Positions 38,037 through 47,683 of a stretch of DNA of 64,000 nucleotides are shown here, piece after piece. The notes below the pieces were generated by a model, which ran no database searches, had not been told where the DNA came from, and saw nothing but the letters and a program-made list of their open reading frames with translations. A program made the translations under genes and the position numbers. The DNA comes from Celeribacter baekdonensis B30. GTDB lineage: Bacteria > Pseudomonadota > Alphaproteobacteria > Rhodobacterales > Rhodobacteraceae. Location of the stretch: positions 434,001-498,000 of the forward strand of contig NZ_AMRK01000001.1 of assembly GCF_000299875.1 (NCBI RefSeq). Reading direction: 5' to 3'. Position 1 is the stretch's first letter. Every line of letters starts with the position of its first letter.

Positions 38037-39254
38037 CTAAACCCGCAAGAATCGCGCCGCGATTTCGACGTGAGTCGACCACCGAAACTGATCAATCACC
38101 TCAATCCAGTCCAAAACAAAGCCCGCATCGGTCAGTGTTTTTGCGTCTCGCGCGAATGTGATCGGGTTACATGACACGAAACCAACGGTTTTCAGCGCGC
38201 TTTTGGCGATCTCATCACACTGCGCGGCAGCCCCCGGTCGTGGTGGATCAATGATCGCCGCGTCAAACCGATTGAGTTCGTCGGCTCGAATCGGCTGTCG
38301 GAACAAGTCACGGGTCTCAACAGTTACGCGTTTGAGGCCCTCGGCCTGTCGCCACCCTTTGCTCAACGCGTCAAGCATCTCACTCACGCCTTCCACGGCA
38401 TGAACCTCAGCTGTCTCCGCGCAAGGTAAGGAAAACGTCCCACAGCCTGCAAAAAGGTCAATGACGCGGCGCGCATCGCCAACGACCCGACGCATCGCCC
38501 GAACAAGCGCGGCCTCACCTGCTGCGGTCGCCTGAAGAAAGGCGCCGGCGGGTGGCACGACCCGCGCTTTGCCAAAACGCAGATAGGCCGGCGCTTCGCC
38601 CGCTACATCTTCGCCATTCCAAGACAGTCGTGAAAACCTTTGTTCACGTACGACTTGGCCTAGATCAATCCTCAGATCCATATCGAGCGGCTTGCCATTC
38701 TCCACGGACACATCAAGACCTGTTTCCGTTGCGATCACCGCGAGGTTCATTTCGCCGCGACGCGAGGCCCCGAGTTGAACCAACCGTTCAAGCGCGCCAT
38801 AGGCGGACATGATCTCAGGGGTCATCAGAATACAGTCAGGCACCGGAACCAAGCTGTCAGACGCACGGCCATAAAGGCCAACCATGACACTCTTTTTTGT
38901 TCGTCGCCCATGAAACACTGCACGCCTGCGGCTGCAGGAGGGCGACGTATGGATCGTCTCCAACCCAGCCGAAATACCATGATTTTTGAGGGCGGTTGCC
39001 ACGATTTCGCGCTTCCAGTCGGCAACGAATTCGTCTGAGGCATGTTGAAGCGCGCAACCGCCGCACGCCTTGTAATGACGGCAGGCGGGTGTAACCCGAG
39101 CGGGAGATGAGGTGATGATCCGACCATGGATCACCCGGTCGTTTTCAACATCACCCTCCACAACCTCACCCGGAAGCGCATGTGGCACAAACACGCCGTC
39201 CTTGGTGATTCCGTCACCTTTATGTCCAAGCCGGACAACTTCGAACTGAGTCAT
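38037..39254 (-). CDS. RumA/TrmA-type RNA (uracil-5-)-methyltransferase with 4Fe-4S motif
   Basis: This 405-residue protein has an N-terminal TRAM-like region with GHKGDGI. The iron-sulfur motif is CRHYKACGGCALQ (Cys58, 64, 67), with a probable fourth ligand Cys141 in VPDCILM. The SAM site is VIDLFAGCGTFSLP, and the catalytic segment DPPRPGA ... FVSCNPITFARD carries the nucleophilic Cys. It methylates a uridine of 23S rRNA or possibly tRNA; the exact position cannot be told. It is 1 bp after the cca stop in a minus-strand run. Confidence 0.9.
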   Translation of the reverse strand: MTQFEVVRLGHKGDGITKDGVFVPHALPGEVVEGDVENDRVIHGRIITSSPARVTPACRHYKACGGCALQHASDEFVADWKREIVATALKNHGISAGLETIHTSPSCSRRRAVFHGRRTKKSVMVGLYGRASDSLVPVPDCILMTPEIMSAYGALERLVQLGASRRGEMNLAVIATETGLDVSVENGKPLDMDLRIDLGQVVREQRFSRLSWNGEDVAGEAPAYLRFGKARVVPPAGAFLQATAAGEAALVRAMRRVVGDARRVIDLFAGCGTFSLPCAETAEVHAVEGVSEMLDALSKGWRQAEGLKRVTVETRDLFRQPIRADELNRFDAAIIDPPRPGAAAQCDEIAKSALKTVGFVSCNPITFARDAKTLTDAGFVLDWIEVIDQFRWSTHVEIAARFLRV

Positions 39255-39255
39255 A

Positions 39256-40410
39256 TCACGTATCCTTTGCCCGCTTTATCAAGGCATGCCGATCCAGCGT
39301 AAATCCACTTTCAATCCACGCCTGTTCCGCTGCTTTCAAGGCGGCACCAAGCGCAGGACCCGTCAGTTCTGGTATCAAATCTGATGCCACCAGCGGGAAA
39401 ATCGCTGTAGCTCCTTTGGCGATTTCAACCGCCGCGTCCTGAGAAACCGGCTGTTCAAAAAATGCCGCCCTAAGACATGACACGGCGCGCGCAATATCCG
39501 CATTTTCACGATAGGCGATCTCTGCAAGCCCACTCGGTCCCACCGCACACTCTCGATAGGTCGCATATCGGCGGCATTGCGCCCTGGACAACCGCAAAAG
39601 ACCAGCCACATCAAAATCGCCCAGCGCCGCAAGACGCAGGATCGGGTCTGGATGTGTTTCAAAAGAGGTCAAAAGGAAGAACGCTTTGGTTGACGCCCCC
39701 GGCAGAAGGGTGTTCAAAACCCCAGATTGGTCCATTGCGCCAATGGCCTGATCCGGCGACGGGGCAGACAACAGCTTGATGATCTCCGCCCCAACACGCT
39801 CCCGCGACAGTGTTGTCAATCCATCAAGATGTGTTGCACAAGCCGCCAAGCCATCAGGGTCTAATCCGGCAGAATGATCACCATACCACGCATAAAACCG
39901 AAAGAACCGGAGAATGCGGAGATAGTCCTCTTTGATCCGAAGATCAGGATTATCAATAAAGCGGACACGCCCAGCGCGCAGATCGGGTAACCCGCCAAGC
40001 GGGTCAATAATCGTTCCTGTCGCGTCGGCATATATCGCATTCATCGTAAAATCACGTCGCCGCGCGTCATCTTCCATGTGAGTCGAAAATGCGACGACAG
40101 CGCGACGTCCATCCGTCTCCACATCTTTGCGAAAGGTTGTGATTTCAAACGGTTCGCCCTCCGCGATCACCGTGACCGTACCGTGCTCAATCCCGGTTGG
40201 AATAACTTTTAATCCGGCCTTTTGTGCCAAGTTTAAGATGAGTTCGGGTCGCACTGGTGTCGAAATATCCAAATCACTGACAGGAACACCAAATAGGCTG
40301 TTCCTGACACACCCCCCAACAAAATATGCTGGCTCTCCAATATCGGAGAACAGCGCCATCACTTGGTGTGCTCCCGCACTTTTGAGCCAAGACGCTGTAA
40401 GTTTGGTCAC
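39256..40410 (-). CDS. cca: CCA-adding tRNA nucleotidyltransferase
   Basis: This 384-residue class-II nucleotidyltransferase builds or repairs the 3' CCA of tRNA. The head has YFVGGCVRNSLFG and the metal motif DLDIST. It is followed by GTVTV, RRRDFTMNAIY and the EDYLRILRFFRFYA arginine motif. The start is GTG at 40410, which overlaps the Nudix gene stop as GTGA; the longer open frame lies inside that gene. Poly(A) polymerase is a less likely alternative. Confidence 0.92.
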   Translation of the reverse strand: MTKLTASWLKSAGAHQVMALFSDIGEPAYFVGGCVRNSLFGVPVSDLDISTPVRPELILNLAQKAGLKVIPTGIEHGTVTVIAEGEPFEITTFRKDVETDGRRAVVAFSTHMEDDARRRDFTMNAIYADATGTIIDPLGGLPDLRAGRVRFIDNPDLRIKEDYLRILRFFRFYAWYGDHSAGLDPDGLAACATHLDGLTTLSRERVGAEIIKLLSAPSPDQAIGAMDQSGVLNTLLPGASTKAFFLLTSFETHPDPILRLAALGDFDVAGLLRLSRAQCRRYATYRECAVGPSGLAEIAYRENADIARAVSCLRAAFFEQPVSQDAAVEIAKGATAIFPLVASDLIPELTGPALGAALKAAEQAWIESGFTLDRHALIKRAKDT

Positions 40411-41009
40411 AATTGCACCCGATCCGCCAGTCCGCGTAAAATGCGCGCCGTGGCACCCCAGATATAGTAAGGGCCGTAAGGCACGGTGAAAAACGACCGC
40501 TTTTGTCCGCGCCATAGGCGCGACTGCACATTGAAATTATCTACGTTAAGAACGTGGTTCATGGGAACAGTGAAAATTTCCGAGACTTCGCCCGGCTCGG
40601 CGATGGGCACAAAATCATCTTTAATCCAGCCTAAAACTGGATATATCTGAAACCGCGTCACGGTTTCATGGGTGGGCAAAGTTCCAATAACATCAACAAT
40701 CTGACGCGGCAGTCCGATCTCTTCTTCAGATTCGCGAAGGGCTGCGTCAATCGGGTCCAAATCTGTCGGGTCCACCCGGCCACCTGGGAATGCAATCTGA
40801 CCCGGATGATGTTTAAGTGCGGATGAGCGTTTGGTCAGCACAAGCCTCGGCCCCTTGGGATGATCCATGATGGGGATCAACACACCGGCCGCCCGCAAAT
40901 CACCCGTCACAGCGCCCGAAAAATCCGGATTCAGATCAAAATCTGACGACGGCGCGCCAGACATGTGGAGCGCCGCCTCAAGTGTGGTGCGATCAATCGG
41001 TGGTTCCAT
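40407..41009 (-). CDS. CoA pyrophosphatase-type Nudix hydrolase (NudL-like)
   Basis: This 200-residue Nudix protein carries the CoA-pyrophosphatase signature LTKRSSALKHHPGQIAFPGG. It is followed by a Nudix box with RESEEEIGLP. Members hydrolyse CoA to phosphopantetheine and 3',5'-ADP. Its end overlaps the cca GTG start and its start overlaps hslO by 17 bp, so hslO-nudL-cca-rumA form one compact operon. Confidence 0.9.
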   Translation of the reverse strand: MEPPIDRTTLEAALHMSGAPSSDFDLNPDFSGAVTGDLRAAGVLIPIMDHPKGPRLVLTKRSSALKHHPGQIAFPGGRVDPTDLDPIDAALRESEEEIGLPRQIVDVIGTLPTHETVTRFQIYPVLGWIKDDFVPIAEPGEVSEIFTVPMNHVLNVDNFNVQSRLWRGQKRSFFTVPYGPYYIWGATARILRGLADRVQL

Positions 41010-41994
41010 CCGGCTTCACCTCCGCATCGAAGCCAACTGTTTTTGGATCGAGAATGTAATGCTCGCCACAGAATTGGCAGTCGGCAGTCACCGTCCCCTC
41101 CTTCGTTGTCATATGCCGGATGTCCTTCGCGGAGTACATCGACAGGCTGTTGCGCACGCGATCCTCGGAGCAGTTACAGCCAAAAGCGACGGGCTGCGGG
41201 TCAAAAACCCGGGGCTGCTCTTCGTGAAACAGGCGGACAAGAAGATCGGTGGGCTGAACGCGCGGACCGATAAGTTCCATCTCCTCAACGGTACTCAAAA
41301 GAATATTGGCGCGGTTCCAGTCCTCCAAATCATCCTCGGCCAGAATGTCGGCGGGCTTCAAAAGGCTTTGCTCTTCTGCGCCCTCCAAAGGTGCGGCGAA
41401 GGGTGACGCTTTCGGCATTTTTTGCAGCATGATGCCGCCCGCACGCCAAGATTCGGTTTCGCCCGATAGGCGCGATTTGCCAAAAGAGGTCGAAAACTGC
41501 GTCGGCAGTTGCTCGGACTGGGCAAAATAAGTTTCCGCGCATGACGACAAAGACCCACCGGCGATCGGCGTGATGCCTTGATAGGGCGTGGTACCGCTGC
41601 CTTGGTCAATCAGGATGGCAAAATAGCCTTTGCCAATTTGCGAAAACGGATCAACACCGGGCTGAAGGCGCTCGGCATCATAGGAGGCATAGGCCCGAAT
41701 GCGCCCCGGCGCGCCATCCTTTTCGGGCGCGTAATAGTCGGTGGCGATCAACCGAGCCGGACCATCCCCGCGCACTTGCAGAGAGAGTTTCCAACGCAAT
41801 TTGATGGTCTGACCAATCATTGCGGTCAGCAATGCAATCTCAGCGACCAGCGCTTCTATTTCAGGCGGATAATTGTGTTGCGACAAAACGCGGTCCAAAA
41901 CCCCGTCAAGACGCGCGACACGACCCCGGATGTCGGATGCATCCAGTTGAAACGGGAGAACTGTGTCATCCCATGCGATTTTCGATCCGATCAT
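40993..41994 (-). CDS. hslO: Redox-regulated chaperone Hsp33
   Basis: This 333-residue holdase is activated by oxidation. The four zinc cysteines are at the C-terminus: FGCNCSEDR, and after about 30 residues CQFCGEHY. The core has LDGVLDRVLSQHNYPPEI and GGSLSSCAETYFAQSEQLPT. ATG at 41994 has AAGGAAAG upstream; the open frame continues 38 codons into the divergent Nudix gene and is rejected. Confidence 0.94.
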   Translation of the reverse strand: MIGSKIAWDDTVLPFQLDASDIRGRVARLDGVLDRVLSQHNYPPEIEALVAEIALLTAMIGQTIKLRWKLSLQVRGDGPARLIATDYYAPEKDGAPGRIRAYASYDAERLQPGVDPFSQIGKGYFAILIDQGSGTTPYQGITPIAGGSLSSCAETYFAQSEQLPTQFSTSFGKSRLSGETESWRAGGIMLQKMPKASPFAAPLEGAEEQSLLKPADILAEDDLEDWNRANILLSTVEEMELIGPRVQPTDLLVRLFHEEQPRVFDPQPVAFGCNCSEDRVRNSLSMYSAKDIRHMTTKEGTVTADCQFCGEHYILDPKTVGFDAEVKPDGTTD

Positions 41995-42072
41995 TTGTGC
42001 TTTCCTTGAGGTTCGGCGCTGACATATCGTGTTCATATAGGTGGAACAACCGCCGAAGGAAGGTGGAACACG

Positions 42073-42504
42073 ATGCGGCGCTACGGAGAATCGAAAGTTT
42101 TTGGGCAAACCTACCGTGCACGACCAGGTGTTTACGCTCTATTGTCCCGCAATGAGCGCGTATTGTTGACGTACCAAGGCGGGATTCACCACGAGTTTCA
42201 ATTTCCCGGCGGCGGCATTGATCCGGGGGAAAGCCCCATTGCAGCACTTCATCGCGAGGTCTTTGAAGAAACCGGCTGGCGCATCGCCTCCCCAACCTTC
42301 ATCAGGTCTTTTCGACGTTTCGTATATATGCCCGAATATGACATGTGGGCAGAAAAAATTTGTCGGATTTATCGGGCTTTTCCGGTCAGACAGCTTTCTG
42401 AGCCGCCCGAACCAGATCACTCTGCGCACTGGGTTTCGACCGAAGAAGCCTCGCTCCTGCTTGGGAATCCAGGTGAGCGAGATGTACTAAACACTATTCT
42501 TTAG
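42073..42504 (+). CDS. Nudix hydrolase, unknown substrate
   Basis: This 143-residue protein has a complete Nudix box, GGGIDPGESPIAALHREVFEETGW (starting near residue 46). It is preceded by VYALLSRNERVLLTYQGG. C-terminal residues include EPDHSAHWVSTEEA, a common Nudix ending. Neither the MutT nor the NudL signature is present, so the substrate is open. It diverges from hslO and its 3' end overlaps that of the response-regulator gene by 11 bp. Confidence 0.85.
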   Translation: MRRYGESKVFGQTYRARPGVYALLSRNERVLLTYQGGIHHEFQFPGGGIDPGESPIAALHREVFEETGWRIASPTFIRSFRRFVYMPEYDMWAEKICRIYRAFPVRQLSEPPEPDHSAHWVSTEEASLLLGNPGERDVLNTIL

Positions 42505-43777
42505 CAGCCCGTCCGGGATATTCGAGCAAGATGGCAGAGATGTCGTCAGGGAAATCCTGATCGTTGTTGAAATCGTTCAAATCCCAAAGGAACGTGTCAA
42601 AGAACGCGTTGCCCGTTTCAGTGGCAACTTTTTTGCACATTTCGACCAACCCCTCTTCACCGAGCATACCATCGCCACCATCGGGACATTCCGTGACCCC
42701 ATCGGAAAACAGCAAAATCCTGTCGCCGGGAGACAATTTCATGTGAACATCCTCGTAAGCGGCGAAAGGGATCAGGCCGACGGGCAATCCGCCATCGCCA
42801 AAAAAGGAAATCTCGCCATTGGCGCGCTGAACAATTGGGTATGGGTGACCGCATTGCGTCATAACGAATTCGCCACTGAGACGATCAAAATGCCCAAGAA
42901 TCATTGTGAAATAGAGGTCGGTCTCCATTTCCTCCAACATCAAACGGTTCAGTGCCATAGCCGCCTCAGAAGGGCTTGCGGCAATATATCCGCCGATTTC
43001 ATCGGATCGAATTGCGAGATTTTGCTCTGATGTAGACCCCGTAAGGTAGGCCGCAAGCCGTGCTGTCATCAAAGCTGATGCAATCCCATGGCCCGAAACA
43101 TCGATCGAAAAAACGCCAAATTGCCGGTCATTGATCGGGAAGAATCCAACAAGATCGCCACCAACATGGCCGCTGGGACGTAAAAGCAGCGAAATTTGAG
43201 CCGTCTCAAAATCGTGGAATCGTTCCCGCACGAGTGATTGCTGCAACTTGCGCGCTTCGACAAGGTCACGGTCGAGGGAATCATAAAGGTCAGATATTTC
43301 TTTTAATGTGGAACTGACCAGCCGGTTCTTTTCGGTCAGTTCTCGCTCCATCCGCAAAATACGCTCCCCGGCACGAATACGCGCAAGCAATTCATCGCCC
43401 GCCACGGGTTTGGTCAGAAAATCGTCAGCCCCAACATCCAACCCCTGTGCAACCTCAGTCTTATCGGATTTCGAAGTCAATAGGATGAAATACCCATAGT
43501 TCGCCCGATCAAGTTGCCGAAATAATTGACAAAATTCTAGCCCACTCATCCCTGGCATCATCCAGTCGGAGACAATCAAATCAATGCTTTCGCTTTGACA
43601 AATGTTCATCGCCTCTTCGCCGGACCCCGCCTCAAACACAGTGTAGCCCCAGCGCCCGAGATAAGACGATAGAATCCGCCTCTGAGCTCGGGAATCATCA
43701 ACAATCAACACATTGTTGACCACACCCCGTTCTGGCACGGCTTGAAGATAGGCTTGTTTTTCTTGTGCGATGGCCAA
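42494..43777 (-). CDS. Response regulator with PP2C/SpoIIE-type serine phosphatase output
   Basis: This protein of about 427 residues has a receiver domain (VLIVDD, phospho-acceptor Asp71 in VSDWMMPGMSG, Thr101, Lys123 in LTKPV). A coiled linker spans about 135-185. A PP2C/SpoIIE domain follows, with GGDLVGFF, FSIDVSGHGIASALMTARL, TQCGHPYP and LLFSDGVTE. It should dephosphorylate a STAS-type antagonist when phosphorylated. No ATG fits: TTG at 43777 has AAGGA 8 nt before it, and TTG at 43813 is another candidate. The Hpt protein diverging at 43927 is its likely phospho-donor. Confidence 0.88.
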   Translation of the reverse strand: MAIAQEKQAYLQAVPERGVVNNVLIVDDSRAQRRILSSYLGRWGYTVFEAGSGEEAMNICQSESIDLIVSDWMMPGMSGLEFCQLFRQLDRANYGYFILLTSKSDKTEVAQGLDVGADDFLTKPVAGDELLARIRAGERILRMERELTEKNRLVSSTLKEISDLYDSLDRDLVEARKLQQSLVRERFHDFETAQISLLLRPSGHVGGDLVGFFPINDRQFGVFSIDVSGHGIASALMTARLAAYLTGSTSEQNLAIRSDEIGGYIAASPSEAAMALNRLMLEEMETDLYFTMILGHFDRLSGEFVMTQCGHPYPIVQRANGEISFFGDGGLPVGLIPFAAYEDVHMKLSPGDRILLFSDGVTECPDGGDGMLGEEGLVEMCKKVATETGNAFFDTFLWDLNDFNNDQDFPDDISAILLEYPGRAAKE

Positions 43778-43926
43778 AATCAAAATCCTTAAAAGCGCGC
43801 TCTGATCGGACAATGCACCCCACGGTTTAATGCGGCCTTAAATCTAAAATTTTCTGGAATAATTGAGGCGCGCTTACTTAAAGCTAAGATTCTTCATCTC
43901 TTATGCATCAGGAAAAGGAGAGCGTC

Positions 43927-44247
43927 ATGATTGATTGGAGGCGAGTGGACGAACTGCGTGATGAAGTCGGTGCCGAAGATTTTCGCGAAGTCGTCGATCT
44001 CTTTCTCGATGAGGTGGATGAGGTGATTGAGCGGATGAAACATCACCCAACCCACTCCAGTGTTGAGAAAGATTTGCATTTTCTCAAAGGCAGTTCGCTT
44101 AATCTTGGGTTTGCAGCGTTTTCAAGCCTCTGTGCCGCCGGAGAACGCGCCGCGCGCAATGGAGAGGCCGAATCCGTCGATCTCGGCCAAATTTTTGATG
44201 CCTATGCACAATCGCGTACCACCTTTGTGGCGAAAGTTGTCCCATAA
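43927..44247 (+). CDS. Stand-alone Hpt (histidine phosphotransfer) protein
   Basis: This 106-residue protein has the Hpt motif LHFLKGSSLNLGF, with phospho-acceptor His51 within a helical bundle. No kinase domain is attached, so it relays phosphate between a hybrid kinase encoded elsewhere and a response regulator. ATG at 43927 has AAAAGGAGAG upstream; an earlier in-frame ATG (43903) lacks one. It diverges from the PP2C response regulator, the obvious partner. Confidence 0.88.
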   Translation: MIDWRRVDELRDEVGAEDFREVVDLFLDEVDEVIERMKHHPTHSSVEKDLHFLKGSSLNLGFAAFSSLCAAGERAARNGEAESVDLGQIFDAYAQSRTTFVAKVVP

Positions 44248-44257
44248 ATACGGGAGA

Positions 44258-45508
44258 TCAAAGAACGAATTCAGCCAAAGCCTGATCGTTGGTGATGTCA
44301 CGGTAGACAAGGCCAGCATCATCCATCTTTTGAAAGAGATGCGCAAAGCTATTTGAGTCCGTCGTCTCAATTCCGATCAAAACAGATCCAAAATTTCGAG
44401 CCGACTTTTTAAGATACTCAAATCGCGCGATGTCATCCTTTGGGCCAAGCATGTCCAAAAAATCACGCAACGCGCCGGGGCGCTGCGGCATACGCAGAAT
44501 GAAATATTTCTTGAGGTTACGGAACCGCTGAGCCCGTTCTTTGACCTCTGGCAAACGTTCAAAATCAAAATTGCCGCCGGATGTGACACACAAAACGCGC
44601 TTGCCCCGAATCTGCTCTCGGATGTCCCAAAGAGCATCAATCGAGAGCGCCCCTGCGGGCTCAAGCACGATCCCTTCCACGTTCAGCATTTCGATCATCG
44701 TCGAACAAATCCGATCTTCTGGACAGGACAAAACGTGATCTTTCGGCACGTCTTTGAGCACCTCGAACGGGATTTCGCCAATTCGTGCAACAGCGGCACC
44801 ATCGACAAAGCTGTCTACATTTTTCAGCGTCACCAATTCGCCCGCCTCCAGAGCTGCGGCCAAAGATTGTCCGCCTGACGGCTCAACAAAATAGACCTCA
44901 ACCTGTGGCGCAACCTCTGTAAGATATGACAGGACTCCCGACGAAAGGCCGCCGCCTCCAACCGGCAGCACAACAACATCCGGTGTCATTTGCGCCATAA
45001 ATTCCACCGCAACGGTGGCTTGTCCCTCAATCACATCCGCATCGTTGAAAGGCGAAAGAAAATGCCCGCCCTCCTCCTCACAATAGGTGCGTGCGGCGTC
45101 TAGAGTGTCGTCAAAATAGTCTCCAACCAAGCGAATTTCGACCATATCCGCACCAAATACGCGGGTTTTATCAATTTTCTGCTGCGGCGTCGTCACAGGC
45201 ATAAAAATGACCCCACGCACACCAAATTCACGGCACGCAAAGGCGACACCTTGGGCGTGATTGCCCGCAGACGCACAAACGAAAAGCTCTATGCTTGGGT
45301 CTTTTTCCCGCGCTTTGACCATCGCATTCCAGGCCCCGCGCAACTTATAGGAACGCACGGGTGTGAGGTCTTCGCGCTTAAGCCAAACGTCACCGCCATA
45401 GGCCACCGAAAGATGATCATTGCGCAAACACGGCGTCGGCTCAAACAGGCGCCGCACTCGGGCTTCGGCCTGACATGCCTTGTCAGAAAAGTTGGTCCAA
45501 TCAATCAT
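44258..45508 (-). CDS. ilvA: Threonine ammonia-lyase (dehydratase)
   Basis: This 416-residue PLP enzyme makes 2-oxobutyrate from threonine, the first step to isoleucine. The PLP lysine is Lys55 in RSYKLRGAW; the phosphate loop SAGNHAQG and VPVGGGGLSSG are visible. The C-terminus (about 335-416) has one ACT-like regulatory subdomain (YFILRMPQRPGALRDFLDMLGP), as in the short biosynthetic form. It follows the 45501-46253 membrane protein gene with an 8-bp overlap. Confidence 0.94.
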   Translation of the reverse strand: MIDWTNFSDKACQAEARVRRLFEPTPCLRNDHLSVAYGGDVWLKREDLTPVRSYKLRGAWNAMVKAREKDPSIELFVCASAGNHAQGVAFACREFGVRGVIFMPVTTPQQKIDKTRVFGADMVEIRLVGDYFDDTLDAARTYCEEEGGHFLSPFNDADVIEGQATVAVEFMAQMTPDVVVLPVGGGGLSSGVLSYLTEVAPQVEVYFVEPSGGQSLAAALEAGELVTLKNVDSFVDGAAVARIGEIPFEVLKDVPKDHVLSCPEDRICSTMIEMLNVEGIVLEPAGALSIDALWDIREQIRGKRVLCVTSGGNFDFERLPEVKERAQRFRNLKKYFILRMPQRPGALRDFLDMLGPKDDIARFEYLKKSARNFGSVLIGIETTDSNSFAHLFQKMDDAGLVYRDITNDQALAEFVL

Positions 45509-46253
45509 CGAACCGACCTCGCATGGAAATCTCGTATATTGAGGACAAAAGACTGACGTTCACCATCAAAACGATCCAACCCGTGACCAGTTCGTAGATC
45601 AACCCAAACAAGCCGCTGCCAAAACGCATACCAATAATTTGCAGCGCGACCAAACTCACGATCGACAGGATGGCGGCCTGCAAAATTGTGGCGCTGTGCG
45701 GCTTGGTAGCGCTCCAAGCCTCCGCAAATCGCATTTTCCCACCCAATGCGATCGCGGGCAGAACTGGGGACACCCGCAAAAATCCATAGATTGCTGGCAA
45801 GCCGATCACGACCATGAGGAACAGGCCACCAAGCACCATAGCACCCTGTGATCCCAAAATAGACACCAAGAAAGCGGCCAAAATACCAACGAAAAGTCCA
45901 ATCAACAGGCCGATCAGTAAGGACAGACCAAAGTACCCCCAAACGCGCGAACCGCTCCACGACGGAAACGCGGATGTCGGGCGCTTGCCCTCAAGCACAT
46001 AGCGGTGCCATTCAACCGCGACCCAACAGGAGCCGATTGCCATCACAACATTGGACAGAAGAATGAGGAAAAGGGATGAGCCGCCCATCATGGGTGCGTC
46101 ACTTTCCGCCATGCCTTCCATATCTAACGACCCGAAAGCTAAGATCTGGCAAACCAAAATGGCAATCCAAATCAAACCAGAAACGGCCAATGCTTCGTCG
46201 AGATTGCGGAACACACGCAAAATAGCGTGTTGGAACAATTGAAATCCGGTCAT
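45501..46253 (-). CDS. Integral membrane protein, six predicted spans, unknown function
   Basis: This 250-residue protein has hydrophobic segments at about 23-40, 59-80, 105-132, 138-170, 188-208 and 213-240. It has a short polar loop with EWHRYVLEGKRPTSAFPSWSG, a pattern common in small uncharacterised membrane proteins of Rhodobacterales. AAGGGCG lies before the ATG at 46253. The frame stays open far upstream, antisense to argG, but that part is rejected. Coupling to ilvA is by overlap only. Confidence 0.7.
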   Translation of the reverse strand: MTGFQLFQHAILRVFRNLDEALAVSGLIWIAILVCQILAFGSLDMEGMAESDAPMMGGSSLFLILLSNVVMAIGSCWVAVEWHRYVLEGKRPTSAFPSWSGSRVWGYFGLSLLIGLLIGLFVGILAAFLVSILGSQGAMVLGGLFLMVVIGLPAIYGFLRVSPVLPAIALGGKMRFAEAWSATKPHSATILQAAILSIVSLVALQIIGMRFGSGLFGLIYELVTGWIVLMVNVSLLSSIYEISMRGRFDD

Positions 46254-46349
46254 GATCGCCCTTTGAGACTGTGTTTGGGGATGGTTTAGGACTTTTCGGG
46301 CAGAAGCTAAAGCATTCTGACAGTGAACTGAGTGCGAAACCTTGCTCTT

Positions 46350-46373
46350 GGGCGAAAAACCCGATACTCGCCC
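46350..46373 (+). repeat. Inverted repeat in the argG leader
   Basis: GGGCGA (46350-46355) and TCGCCC (46368-46373) form a dyad with a 12-nt spacer about 27 bp before the argG ATG. It is a possible operator or leader hairpin; no known arginine box is recognisable. Confidence 0.3.
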
Positions 46374-46400
46374 GTGCGATATCCGAAAAAGGAAAGTCTC

Positions 46401-47627
46401 ATGTCTGCGCCCAAAAAAGTCGTTCTTGCCTATTCCGGCGGCCTTGATACGTCGATCATTCTGAAATGGCTCCAGACCGAATATGGCTGTGAGGTTGTCA
46501 CCTTTACCGCTGATCTCGGTCAGGGCGAGGAACTGGAACCCGCGCGTCAAAAGGCCGAGATGCTCGGCATCAAGCCGGAAAACATCTATATTGAAGATGT
46601 CCGCGAAGAATTTGTGCGCGATTTCGTATTTCCGATGTTCCGCGCCAATGCGGTCTATGAGGGTCTCTATCTGCTCGGCACCTCCATCGCGCGTCCGCTG
46701 ATCTCCAAACGCCTTGTTGAGATTGCTGAGATGACTGGCGCCGATGCGGTCGCGCATGGGGCAACCGGCAAGGGCAACGATCAGGTGAGGTTCGAACTTT
46801 CGGCCTACGCGCTCAACCCCGACATCAAAGTGATCGCGCCATGGCGGGAATGGGATTTGACCTCGCGCACCAAGCTTTTGGAATTTGCCGAACAGAACCA
46901 AATCCCGATCGCCAAAGACAAACGCGGCGAAGCGCCGTTCTCGGTCGACGCCAACCTATTGCACACCTCGTCTGAGGGACGCGTTTTGGAAGACCCGGCA
47001 CAGGAAGCGCCCGATTACGTCTACCTGCGCACCGTGAAACCGGAAGATGCGCCCAATGAGCCGGAATTCATCGAAGTCACCTTTGAAAAAGGCGATGCGG
47101 TTGCGATCAATGGCGTGGCGATGAGCCCGGCAACGGTTTTGACAGAGCTGAACGAATATGGCCGCAAACACGGCATCGGTCGTTTGGATTTCGTTGAAAA
47201 CCGCTTCGTTGGGATGAAATCGCGCGGCGTGTATGAAACGCCGGGTGGCACGATCCTTTTGGAGGCACACCGTGGCATTGAGCAAATCACCCTCGATTCT
47301 GGCTCCGGCCACCTCAAAGACAGCCTGATGCCGCGTTATGCCGAGCTGATTTACAACGGATTCTGGTTCAGCCCCGAGCGTGAAATGCTTCAGGCTGCCA
47401 TCGACAAATCTCAGGAACATGTGTCCGGGACTGTCCGCCTGAAACTCTACAAAGGCTCCGCAGTTACCGTGGGTCGTTGGTCGGACGCGTCGCTTTACTC
47501 AGAAGCGCATGTGACCTTTGAAGACGACGCTGGTGCCTATGACCAAAAAGACGCTCAGGGCTTTATTCAGCTCAACGCCTTGCGTCTCAAACTTTTGGCC
47601 GCGCGGAACCGTCGTTTGAAAGACTAA
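46401..47627 (+). CDS. argG: Argininosuccinate synthase
   Basis: This 408-residue enzyme joins citrulline and aspartate using ATP. The ATP PP-motif is AYSGGLDTS (10-18), with [14 protein letters not shown] and APWREWDL further on. ATG at 46401 follows AAAGGAAAG. The gene is transcribed alone, divergently from the membrane protein/ilvA pair, and ends in a strong terminator. Confidence 0.97.
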   Translation: MSAPKKVVLAYSGGLDTSIILKWLQTEYGCEVVTFTADLGQGEELEPARQKAEMLGIKPENIYIEDVREEFVRDFVFPMFRANAVYEGLYLLGTSIARPLISKRLVEIAEMTGADAVAHGATGKGNDQVRFELSAYALNPDIKVIAPWREWDLTSRTKLLEFAEQNQIPIAKDKRGEAPFSVDANLLHTSSEGRVLEDPAQEAPDYVYLRTVKPEDAPNEPEFIEVTFEKGDAVAINGVAMSPATVLTELNEYGRKHGIGRLDFVENRFVGMKSRGVYETPGGTILLEAHRGIEQITLDSGSGHLKDSLMPRYAELIYNGFWFSPEREMLQAAIDKSQEHVSGTVRLKLYKGSAVTVGRWSDASLYSEAHVTFEDDAGAYDQKDAQGFIQLNALRLKLLAARNRRLKD

Positions 47628-47647
47628 GACGCCTAAAATCTAAAGAG

Positions 47648-47675
47648 AAAGGGCGCTTTCAAGCGCCCTTTTTCA
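47648..47675. terminator. Bidirectional terminator between argG and rbsK
   Basis: AAAGGGCGCT (47648-47657), loop TTCA and AGCGCCCTTT (47662-47671) give a 10-bp stem. T-rich sequence follows on both strands. Confidence 0.88.
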
Positions 47676-47683
47676 TTTTAAGA

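Noticed and set aside
46254-46901. Upstream extension of the membrane protein frame, antisense to argG
   Set aside because: ATG at 46253 has a ribosome site and begins a normal membrane protein; the extension is hydrophilic and lies opposite argG.
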